From Sinonovacula constricta (Eukaryota > Mollusca > Bivalvia > Cardiida > Solecurtidae), in contig CM017563.1 of NCBI GenBank assembly GCA_007844125.1, forward strand, positions 38,920,970 through 38,984,969: a DNA stretch of 64,000 nt, written 5' to 3'. This document shows positions 20,664 through 30,390 of this stretch, in pieces. Under the pieces are notes generated by a model that made no database searches, had not been told where the DNA came from, and saw only the letters and a list, made by a program, of their open reading frames with translations. A program made the translations under genes and the position numbers. The first letter of the stretch is position 1; every line of letters begins with the position of its first letter.

Positions 20664-23600
20664 CCACCTCAGTTGTGGACCAGACTAAGGTTGGTGACTC
20701 CGTTGGTCCGGATAATGACTTAATTTCAAGGTTAGTTGGAGATTCGAACCAGAGTAGGGTAGTAATTAACAACAGAGAATTTGTTTGTTTGATTGATACC
20801 GGTTCCATGGTTTCAGTCATAAACGAAAGTTCTCTACATACTTTTACAGAGCATCCAAAAGTACTACCACTGAACATGTTAGGTCTAGAAATTTCATTGG
20901 CAGATGGAGCAAAACTGGACTATATTGGATACATAGAGTGCAATTTATCAGTTCTGTTCTCTGATTTTAATGTAAATATTCCAATTTTAGTGACTCCAGA
21001 TAACCGATTCTCACAATCATGTCCAGTTATCATAGGAACCAATGTAATAAGACAATTTAGAGATAAGTTTGATCCATCAGATTTGCCATTAGAATGGAAA
21101 ACTGCGGTCAACAGTTTGACATGCCAGTCCATTTCAGCTACACTTTATGGCAATAAAGCTTACAAACTGGGTGCAAACCAGACAACAACTCTGACATGTG
21201 TTGTCAGAAATGTTGCTCATGGTATATCCCATGTTGTGACGGAGAACCCAGACAGTGGTACGCCAGGTTACATTGTTTGTCCAAGGCTTGCTAAGATGAA
21301 GCAATCTGGATCTTTTGCCAGAATTGTTGTCAAGGTCTGCAATATGACTGCAAAGCCATTGACAATACACCCAAAAACTACTGTTTGCAAACTCACAGAA
21401 GTTGATGTGATTGACAGTTTAGCCTCAGAGTTGCCTAACTCAAAGTCCAAGGATGCTGAAAGCAATGATTTGGGTGTGAAAATCAATATAGATAACCTCA
21501 CACCTGAGCAGCTCCATAGGGTTCATCAGGTTTTAGGCAACTGGAAACATGTGTTTTCTACTGGGCTTACAGACATTGGTTGCACTGATCTTCTCGAGCA
21601 CAAGATTGTGTTAGAGGATGACAGGCCATTTAAACAACCATACAGGAAAATACCCCCAAGCATGTATGAGGAGGTACGTCAACACATTAGACAGATGCTT
21701 GATGCAGGAGTGATTAGGGAGTCAGACAGTCCCTATTCCAGTAATGTAGTTTTAGTGAGAAAGCGAGATGGCAGCCTTCGCTTCTGCATTGACTGGAGAC
21801 TGCTGAATTCAAGAACCAGGAAGGATGCCTATATGCTTCCTAGGTTCGATGATATTGTTGACTCTCTAGTTGGCTCTACTATGTTTTCAAAACTTGACCT
21901 AAGATCTGGTTACTGGAATGTGAAAATGGAGGAAAAAAGCATCCCGTACACAGCATTTTCAGTCGGAAACATGGGTTTCTATGAATGGACTCGCATGGGT
22001 TTTGGACTTACTAATGCTTGTGCCACATTTCAACGTTTGGCTGAACGTACAATGGGTGATCTACACCTGCGGGAATGTCTTGTGTTCATAGACGATATCC
22101 TCATTTTCTCAAGAAACTTTGATGAACATGTCAGGCGATTAGAAGCTGTATTTTCTAAGTTGTCAGAACATGGTCTCAAGTTAAAACCCTCAAAGTGTGA
22201 ACTTTTTATGTCATCAGTATCATATCTGGGACATACCATATCTTCTGCTGGTATCCACACAGATCCAGAGAAGACATCAGCCATTGAGAAGTGGCCAGTG
22301 CCTAAAAATATTAAGGAATTACATCAGTTCCTTGGTTTTTCTGGGTACTATCGGCGCTTTGTGGAAAACTATGCAATCATAGTTAAGCCTTTGAACAGAT
22401 TGCTTGAAGGTCATTGTCTCAATGGTAAAGTGGTTAAGAAGAAGTCAAAGAAACGTCGGAAAAGTCCTACAAAGTGGATTTGGGCTTCAGACCAACAGAC
22501 AGCTTTCGATACTCTTGTCGATAAGTTGACCAATGCACCGGTCTTAGCCTTTGCCGACTATACAAAACCATTTATTCTGCACACTGATAGTTCTGGTACT
22601 GGTTTAGGTGCAGTCCTCTATCAGAAGCAGGATGATGGCACGGAACGCGTTATTGCATATGCCAGTCGAAGTTTGAGACCCAGTGAAAGAAATTACCCAG
22701 CTCACAAGCTTGAATTTCTTGCGTTGAAGTGGGCTGTCACAGAGAAATTCAATGACTATCTCTGGGGTAACTCTTTTGAGGTAGTTACAGACAACAACCC
22801 ACTCACGTACGTGCTTACCACTGCTAAGCTAGATGCAACTAGTCATCGTTGGGTAGCATCATTAGCTAATTTCAATTTCACCCTTAAGTACAGGGCAGGA
22901 AAGTTGAATGCAGATGCTGACAGCCTGTCACGCATACCTGTGGTATTTCCAGAGACCATAAAGGCTATTTGTACAGCCGCTACAGCTAACGTGCCCTTGG
23001 TCACGTGTGTGTCAGCTGGTTGTCTGCCTCCTTCGGCCGAGGAGGTTGAGAATCAGTATGATAGCTTTCAGAAGGTCAACTGGAAAGTAGAGCAAGCACA
23101 AGACAAAGTGATAGCTAGGGTTTTAAAACTTCTTGGTAGTGGTCGTCGCCCCAGGGAGGGAGAGTTCAGACGTGAGCCTTGGCAGGTACAGCGATTTCTT
23201 AGGGAATGGAACCGCCTCACTGTTGAGTCTGGAGTGCTGTACAGGACCACTACACAAGATGGTCAGCCATGCAAACAATTAGTTTTGCCAGTGTCCTATC
23301 GCAAACTTGCATTGAAAGGGTTACATGAGGATGTAGGGCATCCTGGCAAAGAAAAGACACTATGGTTGGCTAGACAACGTTTCTACTGGCCTGGTCTTGA
23401 AAAAGATGTCAGTGCCAAGGTGGAAACATGTGGACGTTGCATACGGAGGAAAACTCCTATTCAAACAGCAGAATTGGTCAACATCAAAACTTCTAGACCA
23501 ATGGAGCTGGTTTGCACAGACTTTCTATCATTAGAAATGTCTAAGGGTGGTTTCGAACATGTACTGGTCATAACAGATCACTTCACCAGGTATGCTCAGG

Positions 23601-24871
23601 CAGTGCCCTGTAGAAACCAAACCGCGCAAACCACTGCTAAAGCACTGTACGATCACTTTTTCAGATATTACTCCTTTCCTGAAAAATTGCACAGTGATCA
23701 AGGCAGGAATTTCGAAAGTAAGGTTATTCGTGAGCTTTGCAAGCTAGCTGGCACTGCAAAAACACGTACTACACCGTACCATGCTCAGTCTAACCCATCT
23801 GAACGTTTTAATCAGATACTTTTGAAAATGCTCGGAACTCTAGAAGTTGACCAAAAAGCTGATTGGAAAACTTACATAGGTCCTCTTGTTCAAGCATACA
23901 ATGCTACAATAAGTGATGCAACTGGGTTCTCTCCCCATTACCTTATGTTTGGTTGGCATCCCAGGCTTGCTATTGATGCATATCTTGGCACTGGTACTAA
24001 AATGAATCACACTGATCCACAAACTTATGCTTCAAAACTTAAAAGCAGATTGCAATATGCTTACAAGTTGGCAGCTGATGAGTCTGCAAAACAAGGAGCT
24101 AAAGGAAAGTTGTACTACGATCGGCGGGCCAAGGCATCTTTGCTTGAGGTTGGCGACCGAGTGTTAGTTCTTTCTGTTGGCCACAAGGGAAAGCATAAGC
24201 TAGCAGATAGGTGGGAAGAACAACCCTATGTGATTGTTGCTATACCCAACCCAGAAATCCCGGTTTATGATGTGCAACGGGAGGATGGACAGGGCAAGAT
24301 TCGAACCTTGCACCGCAACATGTTGTTGCAGTTCAATGCCCTGCCACCTGATCCAGCCCCGCCTGTACTTCATGAAGAAACTAGAACTAGGAGAAAGCAT
24401 GAGAGTTGTTCTCACGTAGAACCAGAGTCTGATTCTGATTCTAGCTTAAGCTCAGGGGTTTATGTTATTCCTCAGAGACGTAGGTTGTATAACCACAACA
24501 GGGGTTGCTCTAATCCTACCCTGTCTACTGACAATGTCAGTAGTGATATAACACGTGGTTTGGTTGAATTCGCTGCTGATCGCGCTCATTCACCCTCACT
24601 GTCTCTTAAGGATCAAACTTATAACCTCCCTAGCAATCAAGCAGTCCAACACTCTGGTCCGGTAGATGATGCATCACCCACCAGAACAGAACAAACTCCA
24701 GATCTAAATCCTAGAGTTCTGACTCCAATAATTTCTTCACCTGAAGAATCAGTTGAGCGTCGCTCAACCAGAGTCCGTAAGCCACCTGATCGGTTTGGTC
24801 AGTGGGTTTGTCAGTTGGTGACTACACCAAAACCAGTTAATTCGCTTGATGAAACTGAATATTTTGTTTGA
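20627..24871 (+). CDS. pol: Ty3/gypsy Pol (protease, RT, RNase H, integrase)
   Basis: Opens after a stop at 20624-20626, overlaps the end of gag and lies in the -1 frame, so it is probably expressed by -1 frameshifting. No classic XXXYYYZ heptamer is evident; CCAAAAG at 20652-20658 is the best candidate. Numbering from the GTG at 20675: aspartic protease DTG at 41-43; RT with LDLRSGY near 408 and the catalytic FIDD at 471-474 (Phe where YxDD is common); RNase H with TDSS near 637 and an AHKLEFLALKWA block. Integrase has a His-His-Cys-Cys zinc region (H884, C919, C922) and catalytic D949, D1008 and E1043, then a GDRVLVLS C-terminal domain and a 170-residue Ser/Arg-rich tail. All catalytic residues expected are present and no stop interrupts 4.2 kb. 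Confidence 0.95.
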   Translation, partial: LLCRKERAAKRVTTSVVDQTKVGDSVGPDNDLISRLVGDSNQSRVVINNREFVCLIDTGSMVSVINESSLHTFTEHPKVLPLNMLGLEISLADGAKLDYIGYIECNLSVLFSDFNVNIPILVTPDNRFSQSCPVIIGTNVIRQFRDKFDPSDLPLEWKTAVNSLTCQSISATLYGNKAYKLGANQTTTLTCVVRNVAHGISHVVTENPDSGTPGYIVCPRLAKMKQSGSFARIVVKVCNMTAKPLTIHPKTTVCKLTEVDVIDSLASELPNSKSKDAESNDLGVKINIDNLTPEQLHRVHQVLGNWKHVFSTGLTDIGCTDLLEHKIVLEDDRPFKQPYRKIPPSMYEEVRQHIRQMLDAGVIRESDSPYSSNVVLVRKRDGSLRFCIDWRLLNSRTRKDAYMLPRFDDIVDSLVGSTMFSKLDLRSGYWNVKMEEKSIPYTAFSVGNMGFYEWTRMGFGLTNACATFQRLAERTMGDLHLRECLVFIDDILIFSRNFDEHVRRLEAVFSKLSEHGLKLKPSKCELFMSSVSYLGHTISSAGIHTDPEKTSAIEKWPVPKNIKELHQFLGFSGYYRRFVENYAIIVKPLNRLLEGHCLNGKVVKKKSKKRRKSPTKWIWASDQQTAFDTLVDKLTNAPVLAFADYTKPFILHTDSSGTGLGAVLYQKQDDGTERVIAYASRSLRPSERNYPAHKLEFLALKWAVTEKFNDYLWGNSFEVVTDNNPLTYVLTTAKLDATSHRWVASLANFNFTLKYRAGKLNADADSLSRIPVVFPETIKAICTAATANVPLVTCVSAGCLPPSAEEVENQYDSFQKVNWKVEQAQDKVIARVLKLLGSGRRPREGEFRREPWQVQRFLREWNRLTVESGVLYRTTTQDGQPCKQLVLPVSYRKLALKGLHEDVGHPGKEKTLWLARQRFYWPGLEKDVSAKVETCGRCIRRKTPIQTAELVNIKTSRPMELVCTDFLSLEMSKGGFEHVLVITDHFTRYAQAVPCRNQTAQTTAKALYDHFFRYYSFPEKLHSDQGRNFESKVIRELCKLAGTAKTRTTPYHAQSNPSERFNQILLKMLGTLEVDQKADWKTYIGPLVQAYNATISDATGFSPHYLMFGWHPRLAIDAYLGTGTKMNHTDPQTYASKLKSRLQYAYKLAADESAKQGAKGKLYYDRRAKASLLEVGDRVLVLSVGHKGKHKLADRWEEQPYVIVAIPNPEIPVYDVQREDGQGKIRTLHRNMLLQFNALPPDPAPPVLHEETRTRRKHESCSHVEPESDSDSSLSSGVYVIPQRRRLYNHNRGCSNPTLSTDNVSSDITRGLVEFAADRAHSPSLSLKDQTYNLPSNQAVQHSGPVDDASPTRTEQTPDLNPRVLTPIISSPEESVERRSTRVRKPPDRFGQWVCQLVTTPKPVNSLDETEYFV

Positions 24872-25292
24872 ATGTAGTTATGATTTTATTTTTTTACTAA
24901 ATTACTTTCAGTGATAGTGTTGATCGCATTTGTATAGTTTTAATACCATCACCAGTATTATGATTGGGTCATAATATGGAAGAATATTATTTCTAAGCTG
25001 TTCACTGTATTATACTATTATACTATGCCCAGATATATTTTGTATCAAATGTTTCAGTGACAGTGTACTGCTTGATTATTTGCAGTTATGGATTTATGGA
25101 TTTATTTATTTCTGTGGTTTTGGCAGAAATGTGAATTAAATTGCTTTGACTTTATAGTACTGTTATGTTTGTTAAAAGCAGGTCAATCATTTTGTTTTTT
25201 TTGTTATCAAGCCAAGTATATGTGAAGGATGTTGCTACTAATAGTAATGAATCCTGATAATTGAGGTTGAAATGCCAGGAGTCATTTACCTC
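24872..25292 (+). other. 3' internal noncoding region of the Ty3/gypsy element
   Basis: About 420 bp between the pol stop and the PPT, AT-rich, no frame. It also occurs inverted at 14690-15115. Confidence 0.75.
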
Positions 25293-25305
25293 CTGGGAGG
25301 GAGTA
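25293..25305 (+). promoter_or_regulatory. Polypurine tract
   Basis: CTGGGAGGGAGTA directly precedes the TG of the 3' LTR, the position where plus-strand DNA synthesis is primed. The same motif occurs before the middle LTR and inside the rearranged copy. Confidence 0.8.
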
Positions 25306-25846
25306 TGTTACCCAGGCTTCATTATTATCATTATTATTATTATTACTATTTTATTCATGTATCTGTCCTAGTTAGCAATCCTTTAGTGTGAGTGGTCAGT
25401 TATGTTTTGTCTAGTAATGTGTGTCCAGTCTGGTGTGTCCAGTCTCTGTCCACTGTGTCTTGTCTGTACTGTCTTGAGTGAGTAGTGTGGTAGAACTGGT
25501 TTGGTAGCTTATCTTTCTAAACAGATCATAACAATCTAAAAATACTAACCAATCAGCATGCATACTTCTTTTCAGTCTCAGAACTAACATCTTAATTAAA
25601 CTTCACTTTGGGCTAGGTCTTCGACCAGTTAGCATATGTTTTGCTAGAGATTTAAATTTTTTAAATCTAGTATACAGGTACTTTAATAACTGCTGCCCGG
25701 TTTGGTGTGTGTTATTTCTAGTGAGGTTTTATTGTAAATTTGTTGTTGGTTTTATATAACCTCAGTTAATAAGAATAATAATATTGACGTGAAATAAAGA
25801 AACTATTGAACCTGCACCGGAACTGTTATTTTTATAACCCCCGGTT

Positions 25847-25850
<4 letters not shown>
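25306..25850 (+). repeat. 3' LTR of the full-length Ty3/gypsy element
   Basis: 545 bp, TGTTACCC...GGTTAACA, with an AATAAA at 25793-25798 as a plausible polyadenylation signal. No difference from 17268-17812 was found by eye. Confidence 0.95.

Positions 25851-25880
<30 letters not shown>
25851..25880. repeat. (TA)n microsatellite, right flank of the composite retroelement
   Basis: About 30 bp of TA starting directly after the LTR's terminal CA. See the matching tract at 14057-14142. Confidence 0.95.
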
Positions 25881-25883
<3 letters not shown>

Positions 25884-27030
25884 GGTGTGGTCGTTCCGAT
25901 GTCCTAAGACTAAATGAACAATCAGCTGCTAGGACACGAAAACCTCGTGCACTTATGCAACGCCTCCTATCGGTTATAACCTAGGCAAATTTCATTTTTG
26001 TCTGATTCATTGTATTCAAACGCCCAAAAATTACATTTTCCAAACTGAGCTACGCTGTAGAGATAGCTATTTTAAAACTAAACCCCGCTCCCAAAAAACG
26101 AAACAGCAAACAAACACAAAAACAAACAACAACAAGAAAACAAGAACACAACAAACAAACAACAAAAAAGTAAACAATACACGTGACTTTCTGTTTTAAG
26201 ATCACGTTATATCGTCATTTTAGTGGAGATCATTTTCATTCTGATTAATATTTAGACATTTTGAAAGAATGTACAGTTAATAAGAGTGCTCTTTTTGAAC
26301 TGGCCCACAATGTCGGTATTGTTCAAAGTTGTCTTTAATTAGACAAATATTAGTTATGCAGAAATTCATTATCAAATTACTTATTGCATTGGTACTATAT
26401 TGTTATTTATTTGATAAAGACACACTATCGGAAACCATCTTTAACATCCTCAATATAAGTATAAAACAAAAGACAAGCACTATGGGGTAATTGGTGAAAT
26501 AGAAATTGTCTCCTTTGTTAGTTAATATCCGAGGTATTCCAAACAGTAGGTATGTATTTTTACTTGGAATTCTTGGACATTATCGCCTGTTCTTTTGTAG
26601 ATAATTCTATTACAGTGAAATGTCTTACTTTTGAAAAAATATAAGCTTAAAATGCATTTAAATACTTATTGAGATATGTTATTTAAAAAGACAATGGGCG
26701 CGTTTGTTCAGTTCGATACTTTATTCGGCATAAACATGAATGTCATTGCCAAAGATCACATGGCGTCAAATACAAGGATAATACACGAGAAAAGTACGCC
26801 ATTCAACTGACATCCCATTCGTATCTATTCGGTGGTATTCGGACAAGTCCGGAAAATTGGCCGATCTGATCCGTATTCAGCTTGGAGTGTCACTCGTATG
26901 GAAGATAATTAATGCAAATATTCCATTATGTCTGTTTAATGCTCTATGACAAATGCTTTATTCGGAACGGTAGGCAATATTTACATACTGTCCAATCACT
27001 CGGAACTCCTGTCCCATTTCTACGAATTTT
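25881..27030. other. Intergenic, nothing recognised
   Basis: Includes an A/C-rich AAACAAACAACAAC stretch at about 26095-26170. No supported gene. Confidence 0.4.
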
Positions 27031-27508
27031 GCCAGAGAAATGGCGAGGTGTTCCGAATGGTGCATAATTACAATCGGAACACCTCAGATAATTCACGAAT
27101 CATCTCTCGGATGTATGTAGGTAGTCGGCTTACCTCGGCCATTTCCCAAAATTAGGCTTCTTTTGTGGCAGACTTCAAAACAAAGATGGCAGCTCGGATG
27201 ACCGCTCACTAGAGTACGATGCCGATAAAGCTTCACTTTGTGGCTGCTTCAAATTTAAATCATCCAAGTTTAATTTACCCGACGCAGCAAAGAAACAGCT
27301 GTCAACCGACGCCATTGTTTATGTTTTGTGCGGACTACATTTTAAGCATATTCTTCCGACTTCCGGCGAACAAAACGATCGTGATTTCTGTAGGTATTAC
27401 TGCACCTGATACATCCGAGGGATGATTGTCCCGAGGACGGAATTACCCGTGGGGTTCCGATTGTAGACATAAAACCAGGACATTCGGAACACCTCGCCCT
27501 TTCTCTGG
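27031..27508. mobile_element. Inverted-repeat element (MITE-like)
   Basis: A 29-bp arm at 27031-27059 (starts GCCAGAGAAATGGCGAGG) is the reverse complement of 27480-27508 with one mismatch. A second, weaker pair lies just inside (AATCGGAACACCTC near 27070 against GGGGTTCCGATT near 27453). The inner right segment recurs at 7063-7105. Boundaries are those of the clearest arms; the true ends and TSD are not resolved. A 60-odd-codon open stretch inside (around 27210-27400) ends VLCGLHF and is not assigned. Confidence 0.6.
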
Positions 27509-27831
27509 CGATAAAGCACTCTCTACTATCGGCTCATACATTCACCTCTGTTATTGGCTCACTTAATGTCGGGACTACTTTCGATCCACGTGACTGCCTC
27601 GTGGATCACGTCCATGTTTATTTACAAATGCGCATTAATATCACTATGTTATTCTTCCAAAAATAGTGCGCTTGAATTAATTAAATATCTTTAATTATTT
27701 ACTTCAATATATGTCTTTTTTTAGTAGATGTTTATTCATCTTATGTAGAAGTATTATTTTTATTTGAAAATATCCTTAAAATAACACTTTAAAATTTCCG
27801 TCAAAAATCTTGACGTGAGCCCATTGCAGAG

Positions 27832-27883
27832 ATGTCTGAGAGAGGAACGAACGACAACTCTGCATGGGAGATTGGCGATAAAG
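27832..27883 (+). CDS. First coding exon of a small split-gene candidate
   Basis: An ATG followed by 17 codons (MSERGTNDNSAWEIGDK) and one extra base, then a strong donor (AAAG followed by GTAAGCG). The locus is locally GC-richer and preceded by TTGCAGAG. The leftover G fits the phase of the exon candidate at 33004-33125, about 5.1 kb downstream, making a Gly-to-Asp-type join (GAC). No domain is recognised. Further exons could lie between. Confidence 0.4.
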
Positions 27884-28644
27884 GTAAGCGTAGTGGTACT
27901 TCAAGATTTGGGCAGTAGTTAAACCATTCTTTCATAGTTTCAAAATTGAAGCAAAAAAAAATATGATTGAAGATATATGTTTAAAGGTGATGAGTATACA
28001 TAGAATCAGTAGTTAAATACATGTAATCAGATTTTTCTACTTCCATAAATTGGTATTGACAGTTTGCCTTCTGAACAGTAGTAGTGCTCTGGTAGTTACA
28101 AGCTAAGGTAATGCATTGAGCCTAAGAACTGACATCTCAGTGAAATCTGGGTGTCGAACCCAAGACCATCCTATCCTTAGTCCAATGCCTCCATTTGACC
28201 ACATGTTATCTTAAACTTGGTATAGAGAACTTTACTAAGACCTATAATCTGGCATATAAATGTTTTCTAAAAAATATAAAAGTTTGTACAATTCGGCTAC
28301 TTTATTAGCTTGATTCTTTACACTCTTTTCTGTTTTTTGTTTGTTTTTGTTCGTGAAAATAATACAATTAACCAGGATAGTTCACAGAAAGAAGCTGAAT
28401 ATATATTTTTATTAAACAATATTGTCAAAATAACTTGTAGTTATTTTATGGTTAACATATATGCATAGTAAGCTCTAAGGAAAAGACTTTTCCAGGCTTA
28501 ATGCTGTTCCTTGTTTCTTCTGCCAGTCTGTTAGAGACAGCAACTTTCTTTTTATAATTTCTTTAGGTGAATAGCTCAATAGATGGAATATCATCAAGGC
28601 ATTATTTATTTTTTGTTTTTGAAATACATTGCAGCAACCATTTA
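27884..28644. other. Intron or intergenic, nothing recognised
   Basis: AT-rich, no supported feature. Part of the putative intron following the exon at 27832. Confidence 0.35.
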
Positions 28645-28785
28645 TTATCATTAAAGCAACGTCCAGCTTTTTGTTGGAGGAAGACCACAGGTACATATCC
28701 GGGACACGAACCCATGTGGTGAGAGGCTAAGCAGTCAGAGGAATTACAAATCATCGACTCTACCACTACGCCACGGGCTTCCCAT
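28645..28785 (-). repeat. tRNA-headed SINE, minus strand
   Basis: Read on the minus strand from about 28785 there is a tRNA-like head. It has an A-box-like GTGGCGTAGTGGTAGAG and a B-box-like GGGTTCGTGTCCC about 50 bp later, followed by a body with GGTCTTCCTCCAAC and AAGCTGGACGTTGCTTTAAT. The body matches 32136-32295 in reverse. A real tRNA gene is unlikely because the stems do not close. Confidence 0.65.
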
Positions 28786-29570
28786 ATATTTTTATTTAAA
28801 AAAGTTGCTAAAATAATTAATCATACCGTGCTAGTGCATTTGTATTTTATGTGCATCTTGTTCAAATGAGAATACATAGCCAGCCTGTGTTGTACAGATT
28901 TATTGTTTTTGAAGTTACACACTATTGCTTAGGTTCAGAAAATATACTACGGTAGATGTACATAGTCGTCTTCAAAAGGTTTTGATCATAGAATGGGACT
29001 GCAGCATACTTCTTTTGTATACATGCCTGTTATATGATTTAGCTTTGACTGACTTGTAAAATATTTGTACATTTTACTTCTATTATTTATATTTTGCTAA
29101 ATATCAATGGCAGGGGTTTGGTGTAATTAGGAAAAATGTGACAATGCATTTTAGTTTTAATACTCATACCTACGTTACATAAAATAATTAAGGGTGAAGA
29201 AGCAACCTTTACTAATATGGTAAAGTTCTCAGCATAAACTTCTTACCCTGGCAGATTTAAATGCCAATTTATTGAAAGCTTTTGTGCCACTATGTCAAAA
29301 GAATGTCATATTTAATAAAAAAAATATTTGGAGAAATTTTATTCATAAATGGGTTGGTTATATTACTTAAATAACTCGTCTACATCCACAATAGTACTAT
29401 TCAGCAGGTTAATCAGGTTACTGGTCTGTTTTTGTAATTAATTTCACATTTTAGCATGAAGTTTTATAATGAAAACTCCTGTAAACTTACTCCTGAATGG
29501 CATTAGTCAAAATAATAGAAGAGGATGAGTTTCATTCAGGTTCAGATGGGTATCCTATCAAACATCCATT
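28786..29570. other. Intergenic, nothing recognised
   Basis: AT-rich with no supported feature. Confidence 0.4.
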
Positions 29571-29740
29571 ATATCATTGTCGGATCTTCCGATTGAAGTG
29601 TATTTAATTTTGTAACCTATAATCTGATTGGATATATCTATTCAAACAGAACGACGAAATGAGTAGCAATTTCCCCTCGGGTGATGAATGGTGAGTAACG
29701 TAATAGAATCAACCGTGGGTATCCGACGATGCCATTATAT
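29571..29740. repeat. Small inverted-repeat element
   Basis: CATTGTCGGATCTTCCGATTGA near the left end is imperfectly inverted in GGTATCCGACGATGCCATTAT at the right end. The right part resembles 8080-8140. Probably a short MITE; ends are approximate. Confidence 0.45.
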
Positions 29741-30390
29741 AAAACAGTAAACAGTCTGTTTATCTTTGATTGCTTTTCCAATGTATAGTAATAGACCAAA
29801 GAACAAGTTGTAAAGTTTGTTAAAAATAAACAGATAACAGCAGAAAATATTTGTTGATCTTTTATTTGTAAATTTATTTTCACATTAATTTTTAATTTCA
29901 ACAGAACTTGGATGTCTACCACTGGTCCACCTACATTTGGACATGTTCACCTAGTGTTAAATAATTACCTCCAAAATGTAGATTATTTTACATGATCTTT
30001 AAAATAAACATAAGTAAATGAGTTTAAAGTTTAAATACATAGGAAATTGGCCTTTAGCATAGAGTGGAAGTATCCGAAATAAGCAAAATATATCTTACAT
30101 CTTATTAAGATAACACACAACTGCAAGTGCCTTATTATCAAAATGAAATCACCATTTGTATAAGAAACAAAAGAACATTGAAGAAGGCTAAAAGTATTGG
30201 TTTGGAGAAAAATAATGATGATCCATATTAATTAGTAGAAATAAGGCCATTTCATCATATAGCAGCTATTTATTGACACAAAATAAAACAGCTGGGCACA
30301 GAGTGAACATTTTCTATTATAAATCAGATAAATCAGTACACCATAATGTATATATGAATAAAGCTGAATATGCCTGCAATGCTGTCATTG
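29741..30390. other. Intergenic, nothing recognised
   Basis: AT-rich. The minus-strand 94-codon frame at 29638-29922 has no domain or splice support. Confidence 0.4.

Larger units (their letters stand above)
14143..25850. mobile_element. Composite Ty3/gypsy locus: inverted partial copy plus full element
   Basis: Three LTRs are present: minus-oriented at 14143-14677, plus-oriented at 17268-17812 and at 25306-25850. The whole block is bounded on both sides by (TA)n. Both outer ends are the 3' (U5) end of an LTR: the left reads TGTTAACCGGGGG, the right ends CCCCCGGTTAACA. The middle LTR has a polypurine tract immediately upstream, as a 3' LTR would, and a primer-binding site immediately downstream, as a 5' LTR would. 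The left internal region is inverted and scrambled; the right is a complete element. One integration of a rearranged cDNA would give this, as would insertion of two elements at the same site followed by rearrangement. Confidence 0.8.
17268..25850 (+). mobile_element. Full-length Ty3/gypsy LTR retrotransposon
   Basis: An 8.58-kb element in order LTR, PBS, long leader, gag, pol (protease, RT, RNase H, integrase), 3' noncoding region, PPT, LTR. RNase H before integrase identifies Ty3/gypsy rather than Ty1/copia. Both open frames are undamaged and the LTRs look identical, so it may be competent for movement. Integrase has no recognisable chromodomain. The clade within Ty3/gypsy is not assigned. 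Confidence 0.93.

Noticed and set aside
20920..24419. Antisense and alternate-frame open frames over pol, repeated over the inverted copy
   Set aside because: Shadows of the pol frame; the same shadows appear on the opposite strand of 15116-17242.
27210..27410. Possible THAP-like frame ending VLCGLHF
   Set aside because: Only the Cys-x2-His-Phe end resembles THAP; the Cys pair spacing and the Trp are missing and it lies inside an inverted-repeat element.
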